In this document: positions 1 through 8,642 of the stretch, in pieces
How the letters are laid out: each line of letters opens with the position of its first letter
How positions within the stretch are numbered: the first letter of the stretch is position 1
Source: Chlorobiota bacterium
Lineage (GTDB): Bacteria; Bacteroidota; Bacteroidia; Bacteroidales; VadinHA17
Direction: 5' to 3'
Length of the DNA stretch: 37,840 nt
Assembly: GCA_013152085.1 (NCBI GenBank)
Contig: JAADHC010000051.1
Location: forward strand, 1-37,840
Made by a program: the position numbers and the translations under genes
The notes under the pieces: generated by a model
What the model saw: the letters and a program-made list of their open reading frames with translations, nothing else
Told to the model about the DNA's origin: nothing
Database searches by the model: none

Positions 1-81
1 AATCAAATCTTGCGAAGTAGTACATGTTTTGGTCCGGATTCCTGCCTGAAAATGCAGGTGCGTGTTTTAATAACGGATTTT

Positions 82-105
82 AACTACGTAGTTAACTACG
101 TAGTT
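82..105. repeat. Tandem 12-bp palindromes upstream of smpB
   Basis: The perfect palindrome AACTACGTAGTT occurs twice back to back (82-93 and 94-105). A third short palindrome, ATTACGTAAT, follows at 112-121. All three are centred on TACGTA or ACGT. They lie about 100 bp upstream of smpB, so they could be an operator, a cruciform, or part of a repeat that begins outside the window. The palindromes are read directly from the sequence; any regulatory role is inference. Confidence 0.5.
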
Positions 106-219
106 CGTATTATTACGTAATAGACGGAAAAGCACAGTATATAATGGAAAAATAAACGGAAAACATTTGTAAAACCGGATAATAGCAGTTTATATTACAG
201 AATGCTTAATTTTGCTGTG

Positions 220-672
220 ATGTTTGAGAACAAGATCAACATACGAAATAAAAAGGCATCCTTTCTTTATGAATTCATAGAGAAATTTACGGCCGGTATT
301 GTGCTTACCGGAACCGAGATCAAATCGATCCGGATGGGAAAGGCAAACGTGGCTGATTCCTATTGTTTTTTCCGGGATCATGAGCTGTGGGTCCGGAATA
401 TGCACATTGCAGAATATGACTGGGGCACTTACACCAATCACGATCCTTACCGCGAGCGTAAACTCCTCCTCACACGCCGGGAGTTAAAACGACTGGAAAA
501 AAAAGTAAATGAGAAGGGGTTAACGATCGTGGTCACCCGGTTGTTTTTAAATGATAAAGGTCTTGCCAAGATTGAAATCGCCCTGTCACGCGGTAAAAAG
601 GAATACGACCGGCGCGAAGATATTAAACGGCGGGATAACAAACGCAATCTCGACCGGTTGATGAAACGTTGA
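220..672 (+). CDS. smpB: SsrA-binding protein SmpB (trans-translation)
   Basis: SmpB binds tmRNA and delivers it to stalled ribosomes in the cytoplasm, so that truncated proteins are tagged for degradation. The product has the typical family order: an N-terminal NKKASFLYEF stretch, the GTEIKSIRMGKANVADSY core, HDPYRERKLLL in the middle, and a very basic tail (KKEYDRREDIKRRD) of the kind that sits in the mRNA channel. I chose the ATG at 220 (150 aa, MFENKINIRNKKA) because family members begin close to this motif; an upstream in-frame ATG at 202 would add six residues. The gene stands alone on the plus strand and converges on the GH20 gene. No tmRNA gene was recognised in the window. Confidence 0.95.
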   Translation: MFENKINIRNKKASFLYEFIEKFTAGIVLTGTEIKSIRMGKANVADSYCFFRDHELWVRNMHIAEYDWGTYTNHDPYRERKLLLTRRELKRLEKKVNEKGLTIVVTRLFLNDKGLAKIEIALSRGKKEYDRREDIKRRDNKRNLDRLMKR

Positions 673-906
673 AACCGGATCCCTTACTTTACGAATACAT
701 GAATGATCTCTTTTGAGATCGGTGGTTGAAAAAAAACAAAATTTTATGGAAAAATCTCATCTTTAACTATTCTGTAAGGGCTAAGATGAATCACCCCGCT
801 GACGCAGGCAACGACCGGGCAGCAAACCCAACAACTCCAAACCCGGTGTATCCCGGAGGGGATAAACAAGTTCTTCAAGCAATGGAAAAACCTGACAGGT
901 TATCTT
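673..906. other. Intergenic region between convergent smpB and GH20 genes
   Basis: No convincing gene was found here. A 6-bp-arm hairpin (GATCTC-TTTT-GAGATC, 705-720) follows smpB but has no T run after it, so it is at best a weak terminator. The stretch near 790-815 (CACCCCGCTGACGC) resembles GC-rich intergenic repeat text common in Bacteroidota genomes; that resemblance is from memory and unverified. Confidence 0.35.
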
Positions 907-3333
907 CTACTTATTTTGCGCCAAAAGTTCTGCCAGTTGCTGAAACCCGGGATCCACAGCCAGCAGGACACCGGCAACAGGTTTGGCGGCTTCCAGGGCA
1001 AGAGAATCCATTTTTTCAGTGATATTTCCGGGAATATTGCCTTTCTCAGACCGGTTAAACGCTTCGATCCCCGTAGCCGACAATTCAGCCAGCAGGCGTG
1101 CCAGGGGCATCACTTCAGCTACCTGCGGTGATCTTGTGGCAAACGGCTTAAGTAATACGTCAATCCCGCTCCAGCGATCTAACAAGAAAACAAGACTGTC
1201 TTTGCGCACAGAATCAGCAGGATCAGTTACAAAACGTGCGACAAGCCTGTTAAAATCCCGTGCCGGGTAACTCTCCGGCCAGGCTGCATCCACTACTTTA
1301 TTCAGGGGAGTACGCACGGTCAGGTTTTTATAAATTCTCATCCGGTCATAATATTTCACCTCTTCGAGCAGGTCAACAAAGGATTTGAGGGATGAAATAT
1401 CCTTACCACCGGCCAGTATTTCAAGTTGCCGGATATAATGGGCATGGTGCTGCAAGCCAAAACCGGTGAGCAGCTTGTCGGTAACCGCCAGACGCCTGTA
1501 CATATCTTCCGTATCGCGGGTCAGGGAAGCCGGTGTCCAAAGCTTTTCGGCAATTGCAGCCGTACGCGGCCATATCCTTGATTCGATTGTTGTGGAATCC
1601 ACCAATTCGCTCCACATACAGGCTTCTCCGCCCAGGATACGGGATTTTTCCTCCGCTGATAACGGTTTGATTCTTTCCAGCACCGGGGGAAGCGTCCCCG
1701 GAAGATCATCACTTCCGGTAAGTTTACCGTGAACACTTATGCCAATAACACCCAGGGAAGCTTTTCCCGAGAGTGAATCTCCCTGCTGCAATAATCTGAA
1801 TTTAATTTTGCCGTAATCCGATTGCACGGAAAAAACCAGATTCCCATCCTGTAGTCCGGCTTCAGGAAAAGCAATCCGGCCATTCATGATGGAAACGAAA
1901 CCTCTCAGGTTTTCCGGTTGTCCGTATATTGTCAGTGACCCGTCCAATACATTTCCGGTCACATCAAGTGTGATTTCGTAGGTTTTCCAGTGTAAACTAT
2001 CGGGTTCGATATCCACTGCACCGGGAAGAACCTCCGGATCGACGGAATAATGTTTTCCTGCCGGCAATTTATGGTCGAGGTAGTATCCCGCCGAGAGCAC
2101 CGCGTTTCCGCCTCTCCTTACCGCTTCGAACAAGGATTTCTGATTGCGCCAGGATTGTACCACGATATCCTTTGGCAATGCAGGACTTAAAATTTCATCC
2201 CAGCCCATCATCTTTTTGCCGTGCCGTTCCAGAATCTCCTCCAGCCGGCGGTTAAAATAAGCCTGTAACGCGTGGGCATCCTGCAGGTTGTGCTCTTTCA
2301 TAAACTGCCGGACATGTTCACTTTCGTTCCATTGTTTCGGATTCACCTCATCCCCTCCGATATGTATATAGGGATCGGGAAACAAGGATGCCATTTCACC
2401 GAAAAACCGGTCCAGAAACCGGTAAACTTCTTCACGTGTCGGATCCATAACGGGGTAGAGAACACCGAAGGTTGTATCCGGTACGTATTGTCCGGGTATT
2501 GTGGCAAGTCCGGGATATCCCGCAAACCAGCTCGTGCAGTGACCGGGAAGGTCAAATTCGGGAACCACCCGGATTCCCCGTTCTGCGGCATACCGAATGA
2601 TCTCACGGATATCATCCTGTGTAAAATAATTCCCGTCAGACCCTTTCTCCTGCAAAAGGGGAAAAACCTTACTTTCGATACGGAATGCCTGGTATTCGGT
2701 AAGATGAAGATGCAGGACATTCATTTTCACCGCAGCCATGGCATCAATATTCCGTAAAATGACCTCTTTGGGTATCCAGTGGCGACAAACATCAATCATC
2801 AGTCCCCGCCAGGGATACCTTGGTTTGTCGTGAATTACCGCTGCAGGGATGAAGGCAGTATCCGTACTGTTGTCCACCAGCTGCAATAATGATTCCAGTC
2901 CGTGCAATACCCCCTCGTAACCCCCGGCATGCAGAACAATTAAGCGGGGTTTGATCTTCAGATCATAGCTTTCCTTCTCCACAGAAAGTAAGGAATCAGC
3001 AAGATCGCCGTTGCAATAAATCTCCAGAGGGATACTGTGCATGTCCTGTTTCCCGGAAGGAACCAGCTTTCCCATTCTCTCCGTAAAGCGTTGTACGGCT
3101 TTTTCTATCTTTTTTTGCTTATCCGGGCATCTCAGCCGCACATCAAGTTTTACAGTAAGGAGGAGCTTTTTGCCTGTCAGTTTCATCTCTGCCGGCAAAG
3201 GCATGATGTGGACAGCCGCCCGGTCGGCAGAAGATACCGGTTGCGGAGCATTGATGTATTTCCTGTACACTATCGCAATTACAACAGCAATGATAACCAC
3301 TGCGATTACCAAAACGATCCATTTTTTTCTCAT
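907..3333 (-). CDS. GH20 beta-N-acetylhexosaminidase with extra inserted domain
   Basis: Family GH20 enzymes remove terminal beta-linked GlcNAc or GalNAc from glycans by substrate-assisted catalysis. The 808-aa product has an N-terminal hydrophobic segment (about 5-23) serving as signal or membrane anchor, a GH20b-like N-domain (about 40-160) and a catalytic TIM barrel. The catalytic Asp-Glu pair is visible in YIHIGGDEV (D328, E329). MMGWDEI and the late-barrel motif GGEACMWSELVD are also present. Between YLDHKLPAGKHYSVDP (about 418-433) and LSAEEKSRILGGEA (about 558-571) there is an extra beta-rich segment of roughly 120 residues not present in ordinary GH20 proteins. A further ~200-residue C-terminal region follows the barrel. 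It is the last gene of a four-gene minus-strand block with a ChbG-type deacetylase just upstream, which suggests GlcNAc-containing substrates. Confidence 0.93.
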   Translation of the reverse strand: MRKKWIVLVIAVVIIAVVIAIVYRKYINAPQPVSSADRAAVHIMPLPAEMKLTGKKLLLTVKLDVRLRCPDKQKKIEKAVQRFTERMGKLVPSGKQDMHSIPLEIYCNGDLADSLLSVEKESYDLKIKPRLIVLHAGGYEGVLHGLESLLQLVDNSTDTAFIPAAVIHDKPRYPWRGLMIDVCRHWIPKEVILRNIDAMAAVKMNVLHLHLTEYQAFRIESKVFPLLQEKGSDGNYFTQDDIREIIRYAAERGIRVVPEFDLPGHCTSWFAGYPGLATIPGQYVPDTTFGVLYPVMDPTREEVYRFLDRFFGEMASLFPDPYIHIGGDEVNPKQWNESEHVRQFMKEHNLQDAHALQAYFNRRLEEILERHGKKMMGWDEILSPALPKDIVVQSWRNQKSLFEAVRRGGNAVLSAGYYLDHKLPAGKHYSVDPEVLPGAVDIEPDSLHWKTYEITLDVTGNVLDGSLTIYGQPENLRGFVSIMNGRIAFPEAGLQDGNLVFSVQSDYGKIKFRLLQQGDSLSGKASLGVIGISVHGKLTGSDDLPGTLPPVLERIKPLSAEEKSRILGGEACMWSELVDSTTIESRIWPRTAAIAEKLWTPASLTRDTEDMYRRLAVTDKLLTGFGLQHHAHYIRQLEILAGGKDISSLKSFVDLLEEVKYYDRMRIYKNLTVRTPLNKVVDAAWPESYPARDFNRLVARFVTDPADSVRKDSLVFLLDRWSGIDVLLKPFATRSPQVAEVMPLARLLAELSATGIEAFNRSEKGNIPGNITEKMDSLALEAAKPVAGVLLAVDPGFQQLAELLAQNK

Positions 3334-3392
3334 AATTTTCAGGCTTAATTTTAATTATACAAACTGTACGGAAGGATGATCATACCATTCTA

Positions 3393-4343
3393 TTATTTGT
3401 TTTCAGGAAATGTCGCTTTTTTAATTTCCCTCCAGGTAACCATGTGCAGGTTGTATTTTTCAAGCATGGCTTTACATTCATCAGAAGAGACAAAATCAAA
3501 ATCCCGTTGCCGCCAGGCCGCATCAAAGGCCGGATGATTTTCGGTAACCGCCTGCAGTTCATCATTATCTTTCCCCAGGTGGACAATCAGTTCATTCAGT
3601 CCCGGTTTCATATCTTTAAAAATGCCCTCATAAGTTTCCGTCCATTTTTCAGGGGGCACATCTTCATTCATCATATAAAGATTATCCACATACCACATCT
3701 CATCACTCAGAAAAGCCTGAAACTGCGGATACATAACGATCATGTTTTTCGGGATCAGAACAGGTAGCCGGTATTCTTTTCCAAGTTTTAGATAAAGCTG
3801 AAACAGCTCGGGGGTCCTGAAAAGGGTTCCCATGTGTGAATCGAGGTGTGTAGGTTTAATTCCAAGGGCAATTGCCCGGTCAACCTGGGCGCTCAGCTCA
3901 GCTTCTGCCTCACGGAGATCCGCCTGTTTTGCCGCCACCTCGTCGGAAGCGGGGAAGTACCCCTTTTCATCCAACAAAGACGGGATCTTATCCGCCGGTA
4001 AAACGCCATCCCAGCGATAATGATCCCACTCGGCTGTCAGGGTCAGGTGTATCCCAACATCAGCATCCGGGTGACCGGTAACCCATGCAGCAAAGGCATT
4101 ACTCCATGGACACGGGACCATAACACTTGTGGAAGATATCGAACCTGATTCAAGGGCAGATTGTGTGGCCATGTTTTCCGCATTGCACATCCCGGCATCA
4201 TCCGCATGAATGATCAGTAACTTGGCATCTTTTTCATATCCGAGCTTCTCTGCAAGGGTTTTTCCGCTCTGCCCGTATGACTGGAATACCATAAAGATGA
4301 CGGAAAACATTGCCGCCATACGATAATAAGTAATATTTCTCAT
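3393..4343 (-). CDS. ChbG/YdjC-like carbohydrate deacetylase, exported
   Basis: This belongs to the ChbG/YdjC family of metal-dependent deacetylases that act on acetylated amino sugars such as chito-oligosaccharides. The 316-aa product has a hydrophobic N-terminus ending near FQSYGQ, consistent with a signal peptide. The family's metal-site motifs appear in order: HADDAG (H46, D48, D49), GIHLTLT, and THLDSHMGT. The gene lies 59 bp upstream of the GH20 gene and 25 bp downstream of the GH42-like gene on the same strand, so the three are probably cotranscribed. Its position next to a hexosaminidase supports a role on GlcNAc oligosaccharides, but the exact substrate is inferred only. Other members of the broader family have other sugar substrates. 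Confidence 0.85.
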   Translation of the reverse strand: MRNITYYRMAAMFSVIFMVFQSYGQSGKTLAEKLGYEKDAKLLIIHADDAGMCNAENMATQSALESGSISSTSVMVPCPWSNAFAAWVTGHPDADVGIHLTLTAEWDHYRWDGVLPADKIPSLLDEKGYFPASDEVAAKQADLREAEAELSAQVDRAIALGIKPTHLDSHMGTLFRTPELFQLYLKLGKEYRLPVLIPKNMIVMYPQFQAFLSDEMWYVDNLYMMNEDVPPEKWTETYEGIFKDMKPGLNELIVHLGKDNDELQAVTENHPAFDAAWRQRDFDFVSSDECKAMLEKYNLHMVTWREIKKATFPENK

Positions 4344-4368
4344 ATTCTTTAAATTTAGAGTTAATCAT

Positions 4369-6381
4369 TCATTCCCATTTAATTATAACGGTTTCATCCG
4401 GGAGAATATCCACAATATAATTTTTAAGCGATGCGGATACGGAACCGCCGGTTAACAAAGCAGGTGTTTTTTTCACTTTGGGAATTAAAACAACACTGTG
4501 TTTTTTATTGTCAGTGTTTATAAGCACAGTCAGAAAACTTTGTCCGGATTTCATTTCTTTTAAAATCACAAGCGGATAATGAGCTGCATAAACAAACGGC
4601 AGTGAACCGGAATAACCTGCTGTTTCTTTTTTTAACCAGGCAGCAAAAGCTTCGTTATCACGCTGCCAGGAACCAAGCCCGATAAGGGATGGAATAAATA
4701 CCACCTCACCTTTTTTAAACCGGTAACGGACCGCTACTACTTCATCCTCATATTTTCCTGCAGGTATTGCATGCAATGGTTGTATCTCACCACGCCAAAG
4801 GTGTGCCGGAAGGGTCACCGGCGGATCCTCCAGAATTATATTGAAATAACTTCCGGTGACTTTGAATTCCTTTACACGCGTACCCAGAAGATGTTCCAGG
4901 GGTTGAACACTGTCCTGGAGCACATTGTGGAGATACTCATCATAGAAACCGCTTAGACCGGTGATGATTAATTTATTTCCATTCTCGACAAACCGATACA
5001 AATCATCCCGGTATCGGGACGGGATCGTTACCATATCCGGGAGAATGGCAAGGCGGGGAGACGGCGAATGTTCTTTCCAGGGATAGTTGCCCATTTCAAT
5101 GATGTTGGCCGGGAGTCCGAGTTCCAGCAAAGTCTGATAATAGGAGAGTGCCGATTTGATATGTGCTCCTGTTTTCCTGCCTGCTTCATCATCCTGAAGA
5201 TGCATATCCTTAATGTTCTGTGTAATCATACTTTCAGCACAATAAAGAATCGTGATATCTGATGTAACAGGTTCGGCTGAAGCAAAAAAAATATTATTGT
5301 CACTGATGATCCTGGAAATTTTTGCCGCTTCAGTTAATCGTTCGGAAGGTTCATTCTGGTAGGTAAGCATACTCCACTCTCCGGCCTCGGGTCCTGTAGA
5401 CCGGGGATTCAGGGTCCAGAAGATAATCCCTTTTGCCCCTGATGCGACAGCCGACCAAACCCATTGTCCTATATCTTCCGGCGTGGGACACATCGGGCGG
5501 AAAGCACTGAAAAGATTATTGCCTCCCTGCAGTTCCGTAACCCAAAAAGGTTTTGGTGCAGCGCCACCCCGTATGATATCACAATCGGCATTTATAGCCA
5601 TGGCATATTGATTACGGTTAAAGTAGCCCAGGTGCCAACCGGCATGAATGGATGCTCCCAGATGTGACAGAAAAGGCATCCATGACGGAAAATCATATTG
5701 CCACAGGTTTACAAAAAGCATGTGATTATTCACATGATACTCATGTATACTATCATATTGTTGAATCTGATCATGGATCCAGTGAAGATACCATGTCGTA
5801 TAATACCTGATAAACAGATAATCGTCCAGCGATTCTTTATGGAAAGGTATCCGGTATGGATTCTCAGTTTTCTGTTCTTCCCACTCAGCGTACATCTTCC
5901 GGGAAAATGAATTATCCGGCAATGCCCCTACCCCGGGTTCATTTTGCAGAACCCAGGCCTGCAGGGCAGGATGATCCCTGAAATGAACAACTACGGCATG
6001 GATGTATCCGGCAATCTGTTGTAAATGATGTTCACTTTTCGGAAATTTGAATCCTCCTACATCTCCGGTAGCCGTAGCCGGAAATAAAGTGGCAAAAATT
6101 TTAATGTTATGCCGTGCGGCCCTGTCAAAAGCATCATCATAGATCGAAAAATCCCAGGTCCCGTCTTTTTTCTTCATATGAGTTTCAAACATACGTATGC
6201 GGCAAACATTCATATGGGATTCCTCCAGAAGTCTGAACCATTTCTCAACATCTTCCTTCCTTTGGCCAGGTTCAATAAATACCTGGGCCCCGATAGCAGG
6301 AGCAGAGAACTGAGCTTCCACAGGGCTCCCCGCAAACAGAATCAAACCTATCCATATAAACAGATATAATAATACCTTCAT
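4369..6381 (-). CDS. Exported GH42-like glycoside hydrolase (beta-galactosidase type)
   Basis: The 670-aa protein begins with a signal peptide (about 1-23, ending at VEAQ) and a TIM-barrel clan GH-A catalytic domain. The likely acid/base glutamate is in WVLQNEPG (E148) and the likely nucleophile is in FWVTELQGGN (E283). This spacing and context fit GH42-type beta-galactosidases. A Rossmann-like trimerisation-type region follows (about 370-540, with LAILPDMVTIPSRYRDDLYRF), and a small C-terminal beta domain ends the protein. Being exported and monomer-like in layout, it could act on galactosides or on other beta-glycans, so substrate is not assigned. It sits 13 bp downstream of the GH16-derived gene and 25 bp upstream of the deacetylase gene, apparently in one operon. 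Confidence 0.8.
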   Translation of the reverse strand: MKVLLYLFIWIGLILFAGSPVEAQFSAPAIGAQVFIEPGQRKEDVEKWFRLLEESHMNVCRIRMFETHMKKKDGTWDFSIYDDAFDRAARHNIKIFATLFPATATGDVGGFKFPKSEHHLQQIAGYIHAVVVHFRDHPALQAWVLQNEPGVGALPDNSFSRKMYAEWEEQKTENPYRIPFHKESLDDYLFIRYYTTWYLHWIHDQIQQYDSIHEYHVNNHMLFVNLWQYDFPSWMPFLSHLGASIHAGWHLGYFNRNQYAMAINADCDIIRGGAAPKPFWVTELQGGNNLFSAFRPMCPTPEDIGQWVWSAVASGAKGIIFWTLNPRSTGPEAGEWSMLTYQNEPSERLTEAAKISRIISDNNIFFASAEPVTSDITILYCAESMITQNIKDMHLQDDEAGRKTGAHIKSALSYYQTLLELGLPANIIEMGNYPWKEHSPSPRLAILPDMVTIPSRYRDDLYRFVENGNKLIITGLSGFYDEYLHNVLQDSVQPLEHLLGTRVKEFKVTGSYFNIILEDPPVTLPAHLWRGEIQPLHAIPAGKYEDEVVAVRYRFKKGEVVFIPSLIGLGSWQRDNEAFAAWLKKETAGYSGSLPFVYAAHYPLVILKEMKSGQSFLTVLINTDNKKHSVVLIPKVKKTPALLTGGSVSASLKNYIVDILPDETVIIKWE

Positions 6382-6394
6382 AACAGAACTTTCT

Positions 6395-7126
6395 TCAATT
6401 AATAATTATTCTTTTTTGTACCGATCCTGTGGGAGTGCATATACGAAGAATATATAGTCCTCCCGGTATATGATTCACGTTCACTTTCCAGGTATTGGTG
6501 TTGACAGGGATCATTTTTACAAGTATAGGTTGACCCAACAGGGTATAAATCTCAATCTGTTCAGGGTCGTTCATACTATAGTTATCCAAATCCTCAATGA
6601 CAAAAAAAGGTCTGGCAGGATTGGGATATACCTTAAAATGGTTTGAATTATTACTGAGACGTTGCCATTCAGGAACATCCGCCAGCATGGCAGAATCAAC
6701 ATATACCCTGACATAATCCGCCTTCATGGTCTGCGGAAAAACCGTTGATGCGTCAGGGGAACCGGGCCAGTTACCCCCGACAGCCACATTAAGGATTATA
6801 AAAAAGTTCTCGTGAAACTCGGATGTTCCGGGTGTGGAAATCTGCATAGTGTGATACACCTGAAACGATTCCTTTCTGGCCGTGATTACCAGCATGCTGT
6901 CTTTTACTTCTGCATTCTCTATTCGTTTTTCCGTATAATACTCCAGCTCATTATTCCCCCATCCTCCGCCGCCAATATCATAGGCCCATTTCGTTGAATC
7001 GGGTAATCCCGGTTCACTGAATTCATCCGACCAAACCAGAATCCAGTTTTGGCCCTGTACGGGTATGGTAATGATTAACAGAAAGAAACAAAAAAACGGT
7101 AGCCGGAAAAGATGAAGTTTTCTCAT
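6395..7126 (-). CDS. GH16-derived protein lacking its catalytic core, with T9SS sorting domain
   Basis: The 243-aa product has a signal peptide (about 1-25) and then the start of a GH16 laminarinase-like domain: VWSDEF and WGNNELEYYT, up to ITARKESFQ. It then jumps directly to the end of the same domain, YHTMQISTPGTSEFHENFF and ILNVAVGGNWPGSPD, up to ADYVRVY. The central part of the fold, including the ExDxxE catalytic motif of family GH16, is absent; normal domains have about 110 or more residues there. The junction lies near residue 89-90 (about 6859). The C-terminus (about 165-243, VYPNPARPFFV to KRIIIN) is a type A T9SS sorting domain. The reading frame is intact across the deletion, so a shortened protein may still be made and exported, but it should be inactive as a hydrolase. 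It is the first gene of the carbohydrate block. Confidence 0.85.
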   Translation of the reverse strand: MRKLHLFRLPFFCFFLLIITIPVQGQNWILVWSDEFSEPGLPDSTKWAYDIGGGGWGNNELEYYTEKRIENAEVKDSMLVITARKESFQVYHTMQISTPGTSEFHENFFIILNVAVGGNWPGSPDASTVFPQTMKADYVRVYVDSAMLADVPEWQRLSNNSNHFKVYPNPARPFFVIEDLDNYSMNDPEQIEIYTLLGQPILVKMIPVNTNTWKVNVNHIPGGLYILRICTPTGSVQKRIIIN

Positions 7127-7272
7127 GGTAAATTATATATCCTACAGCAAGATATTACGCTGTAAAATTAATTGAAATGAAGGAGAAAAGATACTGCTCT
7201 GTCTATTAATTTAAGTAATACCACTTCATGGCATTGCTTTCCAACAAGAGAAAATGGTTTTAAATCCCAGGC

Positions 7273-7289
7273 CGGCCCTGACAGGGCCG
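7273..7289 (-). terminator. GC-rich hairpin after the outer-membrane barrel gene
   Basis: CGGCCCT-GAC-AGGGCCG forms a perfect 7-bp stem with a 3-nt loop. It starts 16 bp past the stop codon of the minus-strand barrel gene that ends at 7305. No strong T run follows on the minus strand, so it may be a weak terminator or an mRNA-stabilising hairpin separating this gene from the GH block. Confidence 0.45.
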
Positions 7290-7304
7290 AATGTGAATTA
7301 TCAG

Positions 7305-8624
7305 TTACTGTGAAAAATAGAATTCGATAAACTCATAAATATCCTGTAGCGATAGGAATGTCCGGTAATCAAAATATTTATCAACAGCATTAAGGAGTTC
7401 AGTAAAAGAAATATAATCATCCTTGTTCTGGTCAAATTCCCTGAATTTAAGGGGTACGGATATTCCCGGTTGTTCGCCTGCAGAGCTGGTAATGCCACCA
7501 ATGTAATAGTTAAGTTCACTTCTGTTTATGGCTTTCATGGAATCGAGCATTTTCGCAAAGGTCGTATCCGGCAGCAATCTTCCCTGATCATCTACAAAAT
7601 TTCCTGCAGGCGTCCGGAGCTCTTTATCCAAATAATTGGGGATCCCGTCATGATCACTGTCAATCGGACACCCCAGAGAATCTACCTCAACTCCCGGCGG
7701 GGAAGCCGGGCACTGATCTCCGAAATCAAGGACCCAGTCGTTATCTTCATCTGCCAGAAGGGTTTCATCCGTTTCATAATCGGCAAAAAGTTTTTGTACC
7801 TCCACATACTCCGGTTCGGAAAACAGGTCAAGATGAAGGGTAATATAGGTAAACGTAAACATATCGGTCATACTGCCTGCTCCGGTAACACCGCTTGCTT
7901 TATTCACATTGTCTATCAGATCGGTATTTGTGATATGCAGGGAGATCCCGGCGCGCAGCATCACGCGTTTGCTGAGTAAAGCTTCCATCCCCATGTCAAC
8001 CGGGACGGCAAAACCCATTTGGGTATAGTTTCCCGAACCATACAGGTTGAGTTTCCGAAGGTCGGACTCATAAACGAAATCCCGGCTGCTGATCATTCCT
8101 GTTTCATTCCGGATGGTACCATCAGGTAAATAGCGGTAACGGTTCCCCCCGGCATCAAAAAGATCCCCTTTTGAATTAAACCTGAATGTTTCAATCCCCA
8201 CACCTACAAACGGAAATACCCGCGGATTTTTTTTATAAAGGTGGGCAAAGCCGTAATGTACACCTACCCCGAAGGCAGTAAGATCGGTAAAGAAATTGAG
8301 ATGATTGCCTTCTGTGCCCTGGTTTGCACTGAGGGATCCGGAAAGAAGGTTAAAATCGAGTTTATAGTAATGATTTTTATCCAGGTACGTAGAAACCGTA
8401 AGCCGTACACCGGGATTTCCCGAAAAGAAGCTCCAGTTGGGATCCTTCACATCACCGATAAAGGAAAAAGCCCCGTATCCGAGGCCCACCACAGGCTTAT
8501 AAACAGGGTTTTCCACTTTGACTTCCTCGGTAAGGAGGCTGTCAAAGTAATTTTCCTGTCCGTAAAGAAGACCGCCTGGCAGTATTATCAGAAAAAATAG
8601 CAGATATGGAATAGTACGCCTCAT
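7305..8624 (-). CDS. Outer-membrane beta-barrel protein with TSP3-like and EF-hand calcium motifs
   Basis: The 439-aa product has a signal peptide (about 1-22, GGLLYGQ). A region rich in alternating aromatic beta-strands (about 43-268) looks like an eight-or-more-strand outer-membrane barrel. A thrombospondin type 3-like calcium-binding stretch follows (about 292-335: DEDNDWVLDFGDQC, then DSDHDGIPNYLD). Near the C-terminus there is a canonical EF-hand loop, DQNKDDYISFTE (398-409). Unlike many similar Bacteroidota proteins it has no OmpA peptidoglycan-binding domain at the end. The function is not known; the motifs suggest a calcium-stiffened surface or periplasmic extension. It is 18 bp downstream of the SPOR-like gene and probably cotranscribed with it. 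Confidence 0.75.
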   Translation of the reverse strand: MRRTIPYLLFFLIILPGGLLYGQENYFDSLLTEEVKVENPVYKPVVGLGYGAFSFIGDVKDPNWSFFSGNPGVRLTVSTYLDKNHYYKLDFNLLSGSLSANQGTEGNHLNFFTDLTAFGVGVHYGFAHLYKKNPRVFPFVGVGIETFRFNSKGDLFDAGGNRYRYLPDGTIRNETGMISSRDFVYESDLRKLNLYGSGNYTQMGFAVPVDMGMEALLSKRVMLRAGISLHITNTDLIDNVNKASGVTGAGSMTDMFTFTYITLHLDLFSEPEYVEVQKLFADYETDETLLADEDNDWVLDFGDQCPASPPGVEVDSLGCPIDSDHDGIPNYLDKELRTPAGNFVDDQGRLLPDTTFAKMLDSMKAINRSELNYYIGGITSSAGEQPGISVPLKFREFDQNKDDYISFTELLNAVDKYFDYRTFLSLQDIYEFIEFYFSQ

Positions 8625-8642
8625 AAAAGGCTGTCATTAGGG

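Noticed and set aside
705-720. GATCTC-TTTT-GAGATC hairpin as an smpB terminator
   Set aside because: No following T run on either strand; noted only in the intergenic entry.
726-1022. 98-codon plus-strand frame after smpB
   Set aside because: It overlaps the 3' end of GH20 in antisense, has no start-site support and no recognisable motif.
2272-2757. 161-codon plus-strand open frame inside the GH20 gene
   Set aside because: It lies fully antisense to the conserved GH20 catalytic region (HIGGDEV), has no recognisable motif, and is explained as a shadow frame.
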